Shown here one piece after another: positions 53,162-61,486 of a stretch of DNA of 64,000 bases; position 1 is the first letter of the stretch; each line of letters begins with the position of its first letter. Made by a program: the position numbers and the translations under genes. The stretch spans positions 124,001 through 188,000 of the forward strand of contig JAWKYB010000013.1 of assembly GCA_041396705.1 (NCBI GenBank). Reading direction: 5' to 3'. Origin of the DNA: Alphaproteobacteria bacterium. GTDB taxonomy: Bacteria; Pseudomonadota; Alphaproteobacteria; CALKHQ01. The notes below the pieces were generated by a model that saw only the letters and a list, made by a program, of their open reading frames with translations, had not been told where the DNA came from and searched no databases.

Positions 53162-53731
53162 ATGGCCCCGGATCGCAGCCACGCCGACCCGACCCTGTTG
53201 CCGTCGCGCGCGATGCGGCTTGCCGCGCTCGGTGCACTGGCGCTGCGCGAGCGCGACTATGCCGACCTGGCGCAGGAGATCCGCGATCTCGCCATCGCCG
53301 TGGTCGGGCCGACGCCGGATGCCTTCGGCTCGTCGCTGGAGCTGCTGCGCTATGACGGGCTGATCGCCGGCGGCGAGGAAGGCGAAGGCATCGTCTCGAT
53401 CACCGAGGCCGGCCGCGTCGAGTTCCTGCGCCTGCTGGTCACCCGCCTGCGCAAGCCGGCCAGCGAGTTCAACAAGCTGTGGCTGGCGCTGAAGCTGCGC
53501 TTCCTGCCGCTGCTGCCGCCGGCCGAGCAGGCCGAAGAGCTGAACCGCATGTGCGCCCTGTTCGAGGGCGAGATCGCACGGCTCAGCGCGCTCCGGCGGC
53601 ACCCGCTGACCGACGACGGCCATGTCGGCACCTGGATCGACCTGGAAGTGGCGGAGAACGGCGCCCGGCTGGCCTGGTGCCGTTCGTTGGTAATGCGGCT
53701 GGCTGACGGCGCCGAAGGCCGCACCGGCTGA
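53162..53731 (+). CDS. PadR-like winged-helix protein
   Basis: A 189-residue protein. The N-terminal segment LAALGALALRERDYADLAQEI, then ELLRYDGLIAGGEEGEGIVSITEAGRVEF, follows the PadR winged-helix layout, with a helical C-terminal dimerisation region of about 80 residues. It may regulate an unlinked target. Upstream at 53123-53132 is CGCTAAGACG, identical to a block in the hemA promoter region. Confidence 0.65.
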   Translation: MAPDRSHADPTLLPSRAMRLAALGALALRERDYADLAQEIRDLAIAVVGPTPDAFGSSLELLRYDGLIAGGEEGEGIVSITEAGRVEFLRLLVTRLRKPASEFNKLWLALKLRFLPLLPPAEQAEELNRMCALFEGEIARLSALRRHPLTDDGHVGTWIDLEVAENGARLAWCRSLVMRLADGAEGRTG

Positions 53732-53841
53732 ACCGGTCCGGTGCGATCCGGATCATGAATTTGCCGTAATAATCTGTCACGGTCGCCTTGTCGGGCCGGC
53801 CAGGCGGCCGCCCGTACCCCCGAACCGAGGAGGACCGGGAC

Positions 53842-54183
53842 ATGACCCCAGCCACGCCACGTATGGCCGCGCTGCTGCCCGCCGTCGTCGCGGCCGCGTT
53901 CGCCGCCATGGCCGCGCCGGCGCACGCCGGCGACCTGGCCGACTGCACCTACAACGGCATCGACCTGTGGGGCGAGGTCGAGGTCGTCGACAGCTTTCCC
54001 GACATCACCGTGCGGGTGGTCGAGAGCTTCCCCGACCTCAACGTCGAACCGGTCGACAGCTTCCCCGAGGCATGCGGACAGTGGGAGTTCGTGGAGTCGT
54101 TCCCGGACTTCACCATCCAGTTCGTCGACAGCTTCCCCGACATCGAGATCGAATTCGTCGGCAGCTATCCCGGCCTGCCATAG
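53842..54183 (+). CDS. small secreted 7(1) septoil-knot-like repeat protein
   Basis: A 113-residue protein with a signal peptide (1-29, AHAGD). The mature 84 residues consist almost wholly of the repeat V(D/E)SFPD, with SFP/SYP at 51, 62, 73, 86, 97 and 108 (spacing 11, 11, 13, 11, 11). Only two Cys occur (35 and 78), which probably form a disulfide. I recall this pattern as the 7(1) septoil knot domain. The biological role is unknown to me. ATG 53842 was chosen because it begins the signal peptide and has GAGGAGGA upstream. Confidence 0.75.
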   Translation: MTPATPRMAALLPAVVAAAFAAMAAPAHAGDLADCTYNGIDLWGEVEVVDSFPDITVRVVESFPDLNVEPVDSFPEACGQWEFVESFPDFTIQFVDSFPDIEIEFVGSYPGLP

Positions 54184-54195
54184 GGGCAAAGCCCC
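54183..54195. terminator. short hairpin between convergent genes
   Basis: GGGGC-AAA-GCCCC directly after the repeat-protein stop codon and 14 nt from the convergent CBS-protein stop. The stem is only 5 bp and there is no U-tract. Confidence 0.3.
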
Positions 54196-54208
54196 GGGGC
54201 GATCCGGG

Positions 54209-54580
54209 TCAGGCGTCCGCCCGGCCGGCGTCGGCGCGGTGCAGCATTCCCAGCAGCTGCAGGTCGCGGTCCAGCACGGGCAGGCACGGAACCCCGCGCC
54301 GGTCCATCTGGGCCACCGCGACCTCGATCGCCGTGCTGGCGTCGCAGGCCTCGTAGCCGGGCGCCATCACGTCGCCGACCACGGTGGCCGCGACCTCCTT
54401 GCCGCGGATGACGGTCCGGCAGGAGATGTCCCAATCGGTGACGATGCCGAGGAATCGCCCGTCTTCCGCGACGGGCAGCGCCCGGACGAAGGCCGCGGCC
54501 ATCATCTGGGCCACTTCGGTGATTGGCGTGCCGGGGCGCGCGGGATCGCCGCACGGACGCATCAGGTCCCTTGCCTGCAT
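54209..54580 (-). CDS. CBS-domain-pair protein
   Basis: A 123-residue cytoplasmic protein made of two CBS motifs (about 2-57 and 67-119): RDLMRPCGDP, FVRALPVAEDGRFLGIVTDWDI, VGDVMAPGYE, MDRRGVPCLPVLDRDLQLLGML. CBS pairs bind adenine nucleotides as energy sensors. ATG 54580 has a strong GGAGGAAG upstream, which decides against longer readings. It lies 242 nt downstream of the SDR gene on the same strand; that gap holds a TTGACT near 54744 on the minus strand but no clear promoter. Confidence 0.85.
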   Translation of the reverse strand: MQARDLMRPCGDPARPGTPITEVAQMMAAAFVRALPVAEDGRFLGIVTDWDISCRTVIRGKEVAATVVGDVMAPGYEACDASTAIEVAVAQMDRRGVPCLPVLDRDLQLLGMLHRADAGRADA

Positions 54581-54822
54581 CGCTTCCTCCCAAGGACGGG
54601 CCGCAGTCTGCCGTTTCGGCCGGGTGCGACCTGCACCGGCATTGTCGCCTCCCGCTGCGGCTGCGCCGCTCTGCAGCGCCCGCCGATGGGAGGGACCGAC
54701 GCGGCCTTTCCCCCCATGTCGGGCGTCGTGCAGCGTAATCAAGTCAACCAGCGATGCCTTAACCAATGATTAACCTGTCGGCCGGGCCGGTGCCCGACCC
54801 ACCCCGGCGCGGCGCGGAGCGC

Positions 54823-55575
54823 TCAATACAGGTGCTGACCGCCGGTGACGAACACCTCGGTGCCGGTGACATAGCCGAAGTCCTCGGTCGACAGCCGGAA
54901 CACCGTCGCCGCCACTTCCTCCGGCGTGCCCATGCGCTGCATCGGGATGCGCGCGACCAGCGGTTCGTATTCCGGCCCGATCATCTCGGTCTCGATCTCG
55001 CCGGGCGCCACCGCGTTGACCCGGACGCCGAGCTCGGCGAATTCCACCGCCAGTTCGCGGGTCAGCGCCGACAGCGCCGCCTTGGAGGTGGAATAGGCCG
55101 ACCCGGCGAACGGGTGAATCGCGTGGCCGGCGATCGAGGTGATGTTGACGATCGAGCCGCCGCCCACCTTGGCACCCTTGGCCAGCAGGGCACCGAAGCC
55201 GCGCGCCAGCTGCAGGGGCGTGAAGAAGTTCAGCTCGAACACCAGCCGCCAGTCGGCCACGTCGCCGTTCAGGCAGCCCAGCCGCTCCTTGAACGGCGTC
55301 TTCGGCGACACCGCGGCGTTGTTGACCAGGGCATGCAGCGGGCGGTCGCCCAGCGTGTCCAGCGTCCAGTCGATGAAGGCACGCACGTCCTTCGGATCGA
55401 ACAGGTCGGTCGGGCGATGGTGGGTCCAGTTCGGGTCGCGCAGGCAGTGTTCGGGAATGTCCTCGCGCGAACAGGTGATGACCCGCCAGCCCTCGTCCGA
55501 GAAGCGCTTGACCGTGGCATGGCCGATGCCGCGGCTGGCGCCGGTCAGCACCATCGTCTTGCGTTCGTTGGCCAT
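54823..55575 (-). CDS. SDR-family oxidoreductase
   Basis: A 250-residue classical short-chain dehydrogenase. TGASRGIG is the cofactor loop, with NNAAVSP, ITSIAG, the catalytic YSTSK and VNAVAPGEIETEM. It ends TGTEVFVTGGQHLY. The substrate is not readable. It is followed by the CBS gene and preceded (43 nt beyond its start codon) by the end of the bifunctional kinase gene, all on the minus strand. Confidence 0.88.
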   Translation of the reverse strand: MANERKTMVLTGASRGIGHATVKRFSDEGWRVITCSREDIPEHCLRDPNWTHHRPTDLFDPKDVRAFIDWTLDTLGDRPLHALVNNAAVSPKTPFKERLGCLNGDVADWRLVFELNFFTPLQLARGFGALLAKGAKVGGGSIVNITSIAGHAIHPFAGSAYSTSKAALSALTRELAVEFAELGVRVNAVAPGEIETEMIGPEYEPLVARIPMQRMGTPEEVAATVFRLSTEDFGYVTGTEVFVTGGQHLY

Positions 55576-55632
55576 GGTGACTGCCCGCGCGCCAGGGTTG
55601 CGACAGATTCTCAGACTAGCGCGGCATTCGCG

Positions 55633-57165
55633 CTAGGCAAGCGTATCGACTAGCCGCATTCGGGCCTGGGCGGCAACCTCCGCCGCCGGCCGGGCGGCAT
55701 CGAGCCGCGCCCACGCGATCTCGCCGGTGTCGAGCTTGAGCTGGCGGCGCACCACCGCCGCATCGGCGTCGGAGGCATCGCCGCGCCGCGCGCCGACGCG
55801 CGCGGTCAGCACAGCCTCGGGCGCCTGCAGCCAGAACCCGGCGAACGGCAGGCCGAGGTCGGCGGCAACGCCGGCCACGGCGGCCCGGTCGGCGGGCCGG
55901 TCGAAGACCGCGTCGACCACGACCGCCTGACCCTCGGCCAGGCATTGCGCGGCACGGTCCATCAACAGCCCGTAGACCCGCGCGCTCACCGCAGGCGCAT
56001 AGGCCTCCTGCGGCAGCCGCTCGGCCGGATCGACGCCGAACAGGTGCTTGCGCGCGACGTCGCTGCGCAGCACGACGGCACCCGGCGCCGGACCCAGACC
56101 GGGCGCCAGCGCACGGGCCAGCGTCGACTTGCCGCTGCCGGACAGGCCGCCGACGGCGACCAGCCGCGGCGGCGCCGGGCGGGCGAAGCTTTCCGCCAGG
56201 TCGAGATAGCGGGCGATCTCCGCGCCGTGGCCGTCGGCATCGCCGCCGTCGGCGGCGGCCTCGAGCGCCAGCACCTTGGCCCGGATCGCCGCCCGCGCCG
56301 ACAGGAACAGCGGCAGCGCCGCCAGGCCGCCGAACTGGTCGGTGGCGGCCATGTAGCCGTTGAACAGCGCGTTGGCGTGCGGCTTCAGGCCGCGCACCCA
56401 CAGATCCATCAGCATGAAGGCGACGTCGTAGAGGACGTCGATGCAGGCGATGTCGTCGCTGAACTCGATGCAGTCGAACAGCGTCGGCCGCCCGTCGATC
56501 ATCACCACGTTGCGCAGGTGCAGGTCGCCATGGCAGCGGCGGACGAACCCGCTCGCGCGGCGGGCGTCGAGCAATGCGCCGACCCGGTCGAGCTGTGCGT
56601 GGCTCGCGGCTTCCAGCGCCGCTACCTTTTCCGACGCAACCAGCGCCGGCATCTCGCGGAACTCGGCGCAGTTGTCGTCGACGATCCAGCGCAGCGCCTC
56701 GGCGCCGCCCTTGTCGGGCCGCGCCTTGGCGGCGGCGTGAAAGGCCGCAATCTCCGCCGCCAGCATGGCCATGGCGTCGAGCGCCAGCGCGCCGGCATCG
56801 GCCAGCCGGTCGAGCAGCCCGGCCTGATCGAACCGGCGCATGCGCACGAACCAGTCGACCACCGCGCCGCCGCCGTCGATGGCGAGGCCGCCGCCGCTCT
56901 CGCGGGTGATGGCGCAGACGCCGAGGTAGATGTCCGGCGCGGTGCGGCGATTGAGCTCGACCTCGGCCACGCAGCAGTCGTGGCGGCGGGCCGCGTCGCT
57001 CAGGTCCATGAACGGGTACCAGACCGCCCGCTTCAGCTTCCAGGCCTCGTCGGCGGACAGGAAGATGTGCGCGGCATGGGTGTCGATCCGCTCGGCCTGC
57101 CGGTCGCGGGCGCGGGCCCGTTCGGTCAGGAAGCCGATGACCTCGCTCTGGTCTTCCGTGTTCAA
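55633..57165 (-). CDS. bifunctional protein: APH-like kinase plus P-loop kinase domain
   Basis: A 510-residue protein. The N-terminal APH-fold domain has CHGDLHLRNVVM and FDCIEFSDDIACIDVLYD, the HGDxHxxN and metal-binding motifs. The C-terminal P-loop domain has Walker A GGLSGSGKST and a LRSDVARKHLFG lid segment (gluconate-kinase/zeta-toxin-like). The pairing is common as an uncharacterised family in proteobacteria; the substrate is unknown. It lies 36 nt downstream of pdxH on the same strand, so they are probably co-transcribed. Confidence 0.85.
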   Translation of the reverse strand: MNTEDQSEVIGFLTERARARDRQAERIDTHAAHIFLSADEAWKLKRAVWYPFMDLSDAARRHDCCVAEVELNRRTAPDIYLGVCAITRESGGGLAIDGGGAVVDWFVRMRRFDQAGLLDRLADAGALALDAMAMLAAEIAAFHAAAKARPDKGGAEALRWIVDDNCAEFREMPALVASEKVAALEAASHAQLDRVGALLDARRASGFVRRCHGDLHLRNVVMIDGRPTLFDCIEFSDDIACIDVLYDVAFMLMDLWVRGLKPHANALFNGYMAATDQFGGLAALPLFLSARAAIRAKVLALEAAADGGDADGHGAEIARYLDLAESFARPAPPRLVAVGGLSGSGKSTLARALAPGLGPAPGAVVLRSDVARKHLFGVDPAERLPQEAYAPAVSARVYGLLMDRAAQCLAEGQAVVVDAVFDRPADRAAVAGVAADLGLPFAGFWLQAPEAVLTARVGARRGDASDADAAVVRRQLKLDTGEIAWARLDAARPAAEVAAQARMRLVDTLA

Positions 57166-57201
57166 GGGCGGACCGTCGGTTGGCGGACGGGCCGTCGGCG
57201 C

Positions 57202-57813
57202 CTACGGATAGAGGTGCTCCACGCGCCAGCCCGATTCGGGATTGCTGAGATGATAGACCGTCCGGTCGTGCAGCCTGAACGGCTTCTGCTGCCAGAACTC
57301 GATGCGCCGCGGCACGATGCGGAAGCCGGACCAATAGGGCGGCCGCGGAATCCGGCCGACGGCGTATTTGGTGGCATAGCGCGCGACCGCCTTCTCCAGC
57401 GCGAACCGGCCCGGCAGCGGCCGCGACTGCTGCGACGCCCAGGCGCCGATGCGGCTGTCGCGGGGGCGGGATTCGAAATAGGCGTCGGCTTCCTGCGCCG
57501 TTACCGGCTCGACCGCGCCCTCGATGCGCACCGACCGCTCCAGCGACTTCCAGTGGAAGCACAAGGCGCAGTTGGGGTTGGCCGCCAGCTGGCCGCCCTT
57601 GCGGCTTTCCAGGTTGGTGTAGAAGACGAAGCCGCGGCTGTCGTGGCCCTTCAGCAGCACCATGCGCGCCGACGGCCGCCCCTCCGCGTCGACCGTGGCG
57701 AGGCACACCGCGCTGGCATCAGACGGCTCGCTGCGCTCCGCTTCGGCGAACCATTCCGCGAAGCGCCGGAACGGCTCGTCGAACGCGCGGTTGTTGTCGA
57801 TGTCGTCCGCCAT
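57202..57813 (-). CDS. pdxH: pyridoxamine 5'-phosphate oxidase
   Basis: A 203-residue FMN enzyme that oxidises pyridoxamine- or pyridoxine-5'-phosphate to PLP. It has ARMVLLKGHDSRGFVFYTN, SRKGGQLAANP, FESRPRDSRIGAWASQQS and a final FWQQKPFRLHDR...WRVEHLYP ending, which form the FMN and substrate site. ATG 57813 begins the conserved domain. PLP made here feeds, among others, HemA in this window, although that is not a regulatory link. Confidence 0.93.
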   Translation of the reverse strand: MADDIDNNRAFDEPFRRFAEWFAEAERSEPSDASAVCLATVDAEGRPSARMVLLKGHDSRGFVFYTNLESRKGGQLAANPNCALCFHWKSLERSVRIEGAVEPVTAQEADAYFESRPRDSRIGAWASQQSRPLPGRFALEKAVARYATKYAVGRIPRPPYWSGFRIVPRRIEFWQQKPFRLHDRTVYHLSNPESGWRVEHLYP

Positions 57814-58027
57814 AGCGCACCTGTCGTCGTCTTTCGGGGCGAGGTTCGCGGGCCGGTTCCCGGCGCCGGACCGGCTTGTGACCCCAGTCACGACCCGCCC
57901 AGAAATGCCCGCAATCCTCAGGCCTGGCTTCACATTTCGGCCATAAAGCGTCCCGATATATAGTGCGGTCACCGAATATCGGAATACAATCTGGAACGAA
58001 CCCCCAACGCGAGAGAGGCAGAAAACC

Positions 58028-58495
58028 ATGAACAGCTTCAAGATCATCGCCGCCACCATGGTCGTGGCCGTCGGCGCCAGCGCCTGCACCGGGCCGTCGC
58101 GCAGCACGATCGGCGGTCTGGCCGGCGGCGTCGCCGGCGCGGCGCTCGGCAGCCAGTTCGGCAGCGGCACCGGCCGCCTGGTCGCGGTTGCCGGCGGCAC
58201 CCTGCTGGGCGCCCTGATCGGCAGCTCGATCGGCGCCTATATGGACGAGCAGGACCAGCTGCTGGCGCAGCAGGCGCAGACCCAGGCGTTCGCGGCCCAG
58301 CCGGGCCAGACCGTGGCCTGGACCAACCCGGACAACGGCAACCGCGGCACGGTGCAGACCCTGCCGGCCTCGACCAGCTACGCCGGCCGCTATTGCCGCG
58401 ACTATGTGCAGACCGTGTTCATCGACGGCCGGCAGGAGACCCTGCGCGGCACCGCCTGCCAGAACCCGGACGGCACCTGGGAAGCGGTCAGCTGA
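58028..58495 (+). CDS. glycine-zipper outer-membrane lipoprotein (RT0821/17-kDa-antigen-like)
   Basis: A 155-residue lipoprotein with lipobox GASAC and lipidated Cys20. A glycine-zipper segment (about 28-70: GGLAGGVAGAALGSQ, GGTLLGALIGSSIGAYMD) is followed by a C-terminal domain with VAWTNPDNGNRGTV, YCRDYVQTVF and GTACQNPDGTWE. This is the RT0821/Lpp0805-like surface-protein layout common in alphaproteobacteria. AGAGAGG lies upstream of the ATG. A related lipoprotein follows on the same strand after 185 nt. Confidence 0.85.
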   Translation: MNSFKIIAATMVVAVGASACTGPSRSTIGGLAGGVAGAALGSQFGSGTGRLVAVAGGTLLGALIGSSIGAYMDEQDQLLAQQAQTQAFAAQPGQTVAWTNPDNGNRGTVQTLPASTSYAGRYCRDYVQTVFIDGRQETLRGTACQNPDGTWEAVS

Positions 58496-58680
58496 CCTGA
58501 CGGGGCCGCACGGCGGACCCGGCATCGCGGCGGCCGGACCCGTTGTCCGGCCGCCGCTCCGGTTGACACGCGGCCCGGCATTGGTGTCGGGTCGCGTCGT
58601 CGTTTCCGGACGGACCGCACTGGAACGATCGACCGGCAGCCATGAAGCCGCCGGCGCTGAGGTGGAAGGAGTAGTCGACC

Positions 58681-59142
58681 ATGCGCATCGCCGCTTATTC
58701 CCCGCTGGCGTTGGCGATGGCCCTGGCCGTCGCCGCCTGCGAGACTGAACCGACCCAGCCGCTGGGGCCGCAGGCCAGCGGCGGCATCGCCGCCACCGGC
58801 CAGGGCGGCGACGGCGGCTCGATAGAGACGCCCTCCGGCACCGGCGGCTCGCTGCTCGACGCCGGCCGCGGCGCCGCTTTCGCTGCCACGCTGGCCGCCG
58901 ACGACGCGCGCTACTTCCAGCAGGCGGAGATTTCCGCCCGCAACGCCACCATCGGCAGCACGATTCGCTGGACCAATCCCGCCACCGGTACGGCCGGCAC
59001 GATCACGCCGCTGAACGACGTGGCCATCGCCGGCCAGGACTGCCGGGTGTTCTTCCTCACCGCCACCAGCGCCGGACGGCAGAGCAGCGAATCCGTCACC
59101 GCCTGCCTGAGCGGGTCCGACTGGACGACGCTGCCGAGCTGA
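58681..59142 (+). CDS. lipoprotein related to the upstream glycine-zipper protein
   Basis: A 153-residue lipoprotein with lipobox AVAAC and Cys20. The C-terminal half (TIRWTNPATGTAGTI, DCRVFFLTA, SESVTACLSGSDWTTL) parallels the C-terminal domain of the preceding lipoprotein, including both Cys residues, but a Gly/Ser-rich linker replaces the zipper. Probably a diverged tandem duplicate. GAAGGAG lies 5 nt before the ATG. Confidence 0.75.
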   Translation: MRIAAYSPLALAMALAVAACETEPTQPLGPQASGGIAATGQGGDGGSIETPSGTGGSLLDAGRGAAFAATLAADDARYFQQAEISARNATIGSTIRWTNPATGTAGTITPLNDVAIAGQDCRVFFLTATSAGRQSSESVTACLSGSDWTTLPS

Positions 59143-59176
59143 GCGCTCGCGGGGTCGCCCCGGCCCCGCGCTCAGC
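59138..59176. terminator. bidirectional stem-loop between convergent genes
   Basis: GCTGAGCGC (59138-59146) pairs perfectly with GCGCTCAGC (59168-59176). The intervening GC-rich loop has an extra GGGG/CCCC pairing. The arms cover the TGA stop of the lipoprotein and the TGA stop of the convergent membrane-protein gene (59172-59174). No U-tracts are present. Confidence 0.55.
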
Positions 59177-60521
59177 GCGGGCGCAGCCGGGTGACCTGTC
59201 CGGTCTCGGTCACCGCGTCCGCCGGTTCCGGCTTCATATCGGCCTGCAGCAGCGACTTCAGGTCGCGCGACAGGATCTGGCCGAGCGCGCCGTCGGCCTG
59301 CTGCAGGGTCGGGCCGACCAGCCCGACCCAGCGCCGCAGCACGTGGGAATCGTCCGGCTCGATCCGCAGCTTCATGTCGGTCATCAGGTCGAACAGGCTG
59401 GTCTCGCTGAGGTCGCGGCACAGCACCCACTTGTCGCGTCCGGTGCGGGTGACGTAGGCGGCGTCGCGCAGCCGTTGCAGCACCGGCTCGGCGTCGCCGG
59501 ATAACAGCTGCGCGCGCCGCACCAGCCGGTGCCGCTTCATCGGCCGCCCCTTGCGTGCCGCCTCCGACAGCGCCGCCAGCACCGAGGTGGCGCCGCGCAG
59601 CAGCCGGGTCGGATTGCTCTCCACCATGTCGGTCTTGCCGACGGCGACGTGCCAGTCGGCCAGCGACGCCGCCAGGCAGGCGCCGACCAGGATGGCGGTC
59701 CAGGCGAAATAGGCCCACAGCAGGGTCAGCGGAATGATCCACAGCGTGCCGTACAGCGTCTGGTACAGCGCGACATTGGTCAGGTAGGAGGTAAAGGTGG
59801 CGCGCAGCAGCGCGAACACCGCCGAGGTGAAGGCCCCGGCGATCGCCGCGTGCCACCAGCGCACGGTCGTGTTCGGCACCACCTTGTTGAGCAGGGTGAA
59901 GCCGGCGATCGACAGGGCAGCCGGCAGAACATAGGTCAGCGCGCTTTCGAAGAAGCCGGCCTCGACGGTCTTGCTGACGGCCCCTTTCACAAGGTCGCTG
60001 GACAGCGACAGGCTGGCGCCCAGCAGCAGCGGGCCGAGCGTGATCACGCTCCAGCCGGTCAGGATGCGGGTGGAGATCGCCCGGAACTCACGCGCCCGCC
60101 AGATCCGGTTGAACGCGCTCTCGATGTTCACCACGATCAGCACCGACGTCACGGCAAGGCCCAGCACACCGAGCGCGGTGACACTGCCCGCATTCTCGCT
60201 GAAGCTGGTGATGTAGCTGGCGACCTCGTCGCCGAACTCCGGCACGAAGTTCTCCAGCGCGAACTGCTGGATCTGGATCTGCACGTCCTCGAACACCGGG
60301 AAGGCGGCGACGATCGACAGGCCCATCACGGTCAGCGGCACCAGCGCGAGCAGCGAGGTGAAGGCGAGCGAGGCGGCCGACGAGGGTCCGCCGTCGTCGA
60401 GGAAGCGGTTGGTGACGTACCAGCTCAGCACGCCCAGATTGCGCAGGCCGCGCAGAAAGCCGGCCCACCAGCGGCGGGGTGCGTCCTCGCGATCGTCCTG
60501 GGCTTCCGTCGTCTCGGTCAT
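59172..60521 (-). CDS. YihY/BrkB-family (formerly RNase BN) membrane protein
   Basis: A 449-residue protein. The N-terminal 290 residues hold six TMs with the YihY features DGGPSSAASLAFTSLLALVP, FNRIWRAREFRAI and YGTLWIIPLTLLWAYFAW. A C-terminal cytoplasmic region of about 150 residues has a winged-helix look (AEPVLQRLRDAAYVTRTGRDKWVL). The RNase BN label for this family was an early misassignment. Function is unknown, possibly transport. ATG 60521 starts the hydrophilic N-terminus; it is divergent from fabI across 122 nt. Confidence 0.88.
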   Translation of the reverse strand: MTETTEAQDDREDAPRRWWAGFLRGLRNLGVLSWYVTNRFLDDGGPSSAASLAFTSLLALVPLTVMGLSIVAAFPVFEDVQIQIQQFALENFVPEFGDEVASYITSFSENAGSVTALGVLGLAVTSVLIVVNIESAFNRIWRAREFRAISTRILTGWSVITLGPLLLGASLSLSSDLVKGAVSKTVEAGFFESALTYVLPAALSIAGFTLLNKVVPNTTVRWWHAAIAGAFTSAVFALLRATFTSYLTNVALYQTLYGTLWIIPLTLLWAYFAWTAILVGACLAASLADWHVAVGKTDMVESNPTRLLRGATSVLAALSEAARKGRPMKRHRLVRRAQLLSGDAEPVLQRLRDAAYVTRTGRDKWVLCRDLSETSLFDLMTDMKLRIEPDDSHVLRRWVGLVGPTLQQADGALGQILSRDLKSLLQADMKPEPADAVTETGQVTRLRPR

Positions 60522-60643
60522 AGCAGGTCTCCGTAGACGGCAAATCCGGCGACTTTCGGGCCGCGGCGCTGGCTGCGCCCGCTTGCCCGACTCCGGCAAT
60601 GGTGTACATTCCGGCCCGACCCGAGGGCGCAGAGAGGCCGCAG

Positions 60644-61480
60644 ATGACGGACAAGAATGGGCTGATGGCCGGCAAGCGCGGCCTGATCATGGGTGTCGCC
60701 AACGACCGGTCGATCGCCTGGGGCATCGCCAAGGCGGTGGCCGAACAGGGCGCCGAGGTGGCGTTCAGCTATCAGGGCGAGGCGCTGGAGCGCCGGGTCC
60801 GGCCGCTGGCCGAGCAACTGGGCACCGCCTTCCTGCTGCCCTGCGACGTCACCGACGACGCCAGCATGGACGCCGCATTCGCGCAGTTGCGCGACAGCTG
60901 GGGCACGCTCGATTTCGTCGTCCATGCAATCGCCTTCTCGGACAAGGAAGAACTCAAGGGGCAGTACGTCAATACCACGCTGCGCAACTTTCTGCATACC
61001 ATGCATATTTCCTGCTTTTCGTTTACCGATGTTTGCCGGCGCGCCCGCGCCCTGATGCCGAATGGCGGCAGTCTCGTCACGCTGACCTACTACGGGGCGG
61101 AGCGGGTCATGCCGCACTACAACGTGATGGGCGTGGCCAAGGCGGCGCTGGAGGCCAGCGTGCGCTATCTGGCCGCCGACCTCGGCCCGGAGGCGATCCG
61201 CGTCAACGCGATCTCGGCCGGCCCGATCAAGACGCTGGCCGCCTCCGGCATCGGCGATTTCCGCTACATCCTGCGCTGGAACGAGCTCAACGCGCCGCTG
61301 CGCCGCAACGTCACCACCGACGAGGTCGGCGGCGCCGGCCTCTATCTGCTTTCGGACCTGGGTGCCGCGGTCACCGGCGAGGTGCACCATGTCGACTGCG
61401 GCTATCACACCGTCGGCATGATGGCGGTGGACCAGGCCGCGGCGGTGGCAGAGCTGCTGCAGGGCCTGCACAAGGGCTGA
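60644..61480 (+). CDS. fabI: enoyl-ACP reductase (NADH)
   Basis: A 278-residue SDR-like enzyme that performs the last reduction of fatty-acid elongation. It has GVANDRSIAWGIAK (cofactor loop of FabI type), the catalytic Tyr-x6-Lys (Tyr159, Lys166 in HYNVMGVAKA), Tyr149 upstream, and VNAISAGPIKTLAASGI. AGAGAGG lies 7 nt before ATG 60644, which is preferred over an in-frame GTG or ATG further up. It is followed by aroC after 6 nt. Confidence 0.94.
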   Translation: MTDKNGLMAGKRGLIMGVANDRSIAWGIAKAVAEQGAEVAFSYQGEALERRVRPLAEQLGTAFLLPCDVTDDASMDAAFAQLRDSWGTLDFVVHAIAFSDKEELKGQYVNTTLRNFLHTMHISCFSFTDVCRRARALMPNGGSLVTLTYYGAERVMPHYNVMGVAKAALEASVRYLAADLGPEAIRVNAISAGPIKTLAASGIGDFRYILRWNELNAPLRRNVTTDEVGGAGLYLLSDLGAAVTGEVHHVDCGYHTVGMMAVDQAAAVAELLQGLHKG

Positions 61481-61486
61481 GGCCGG

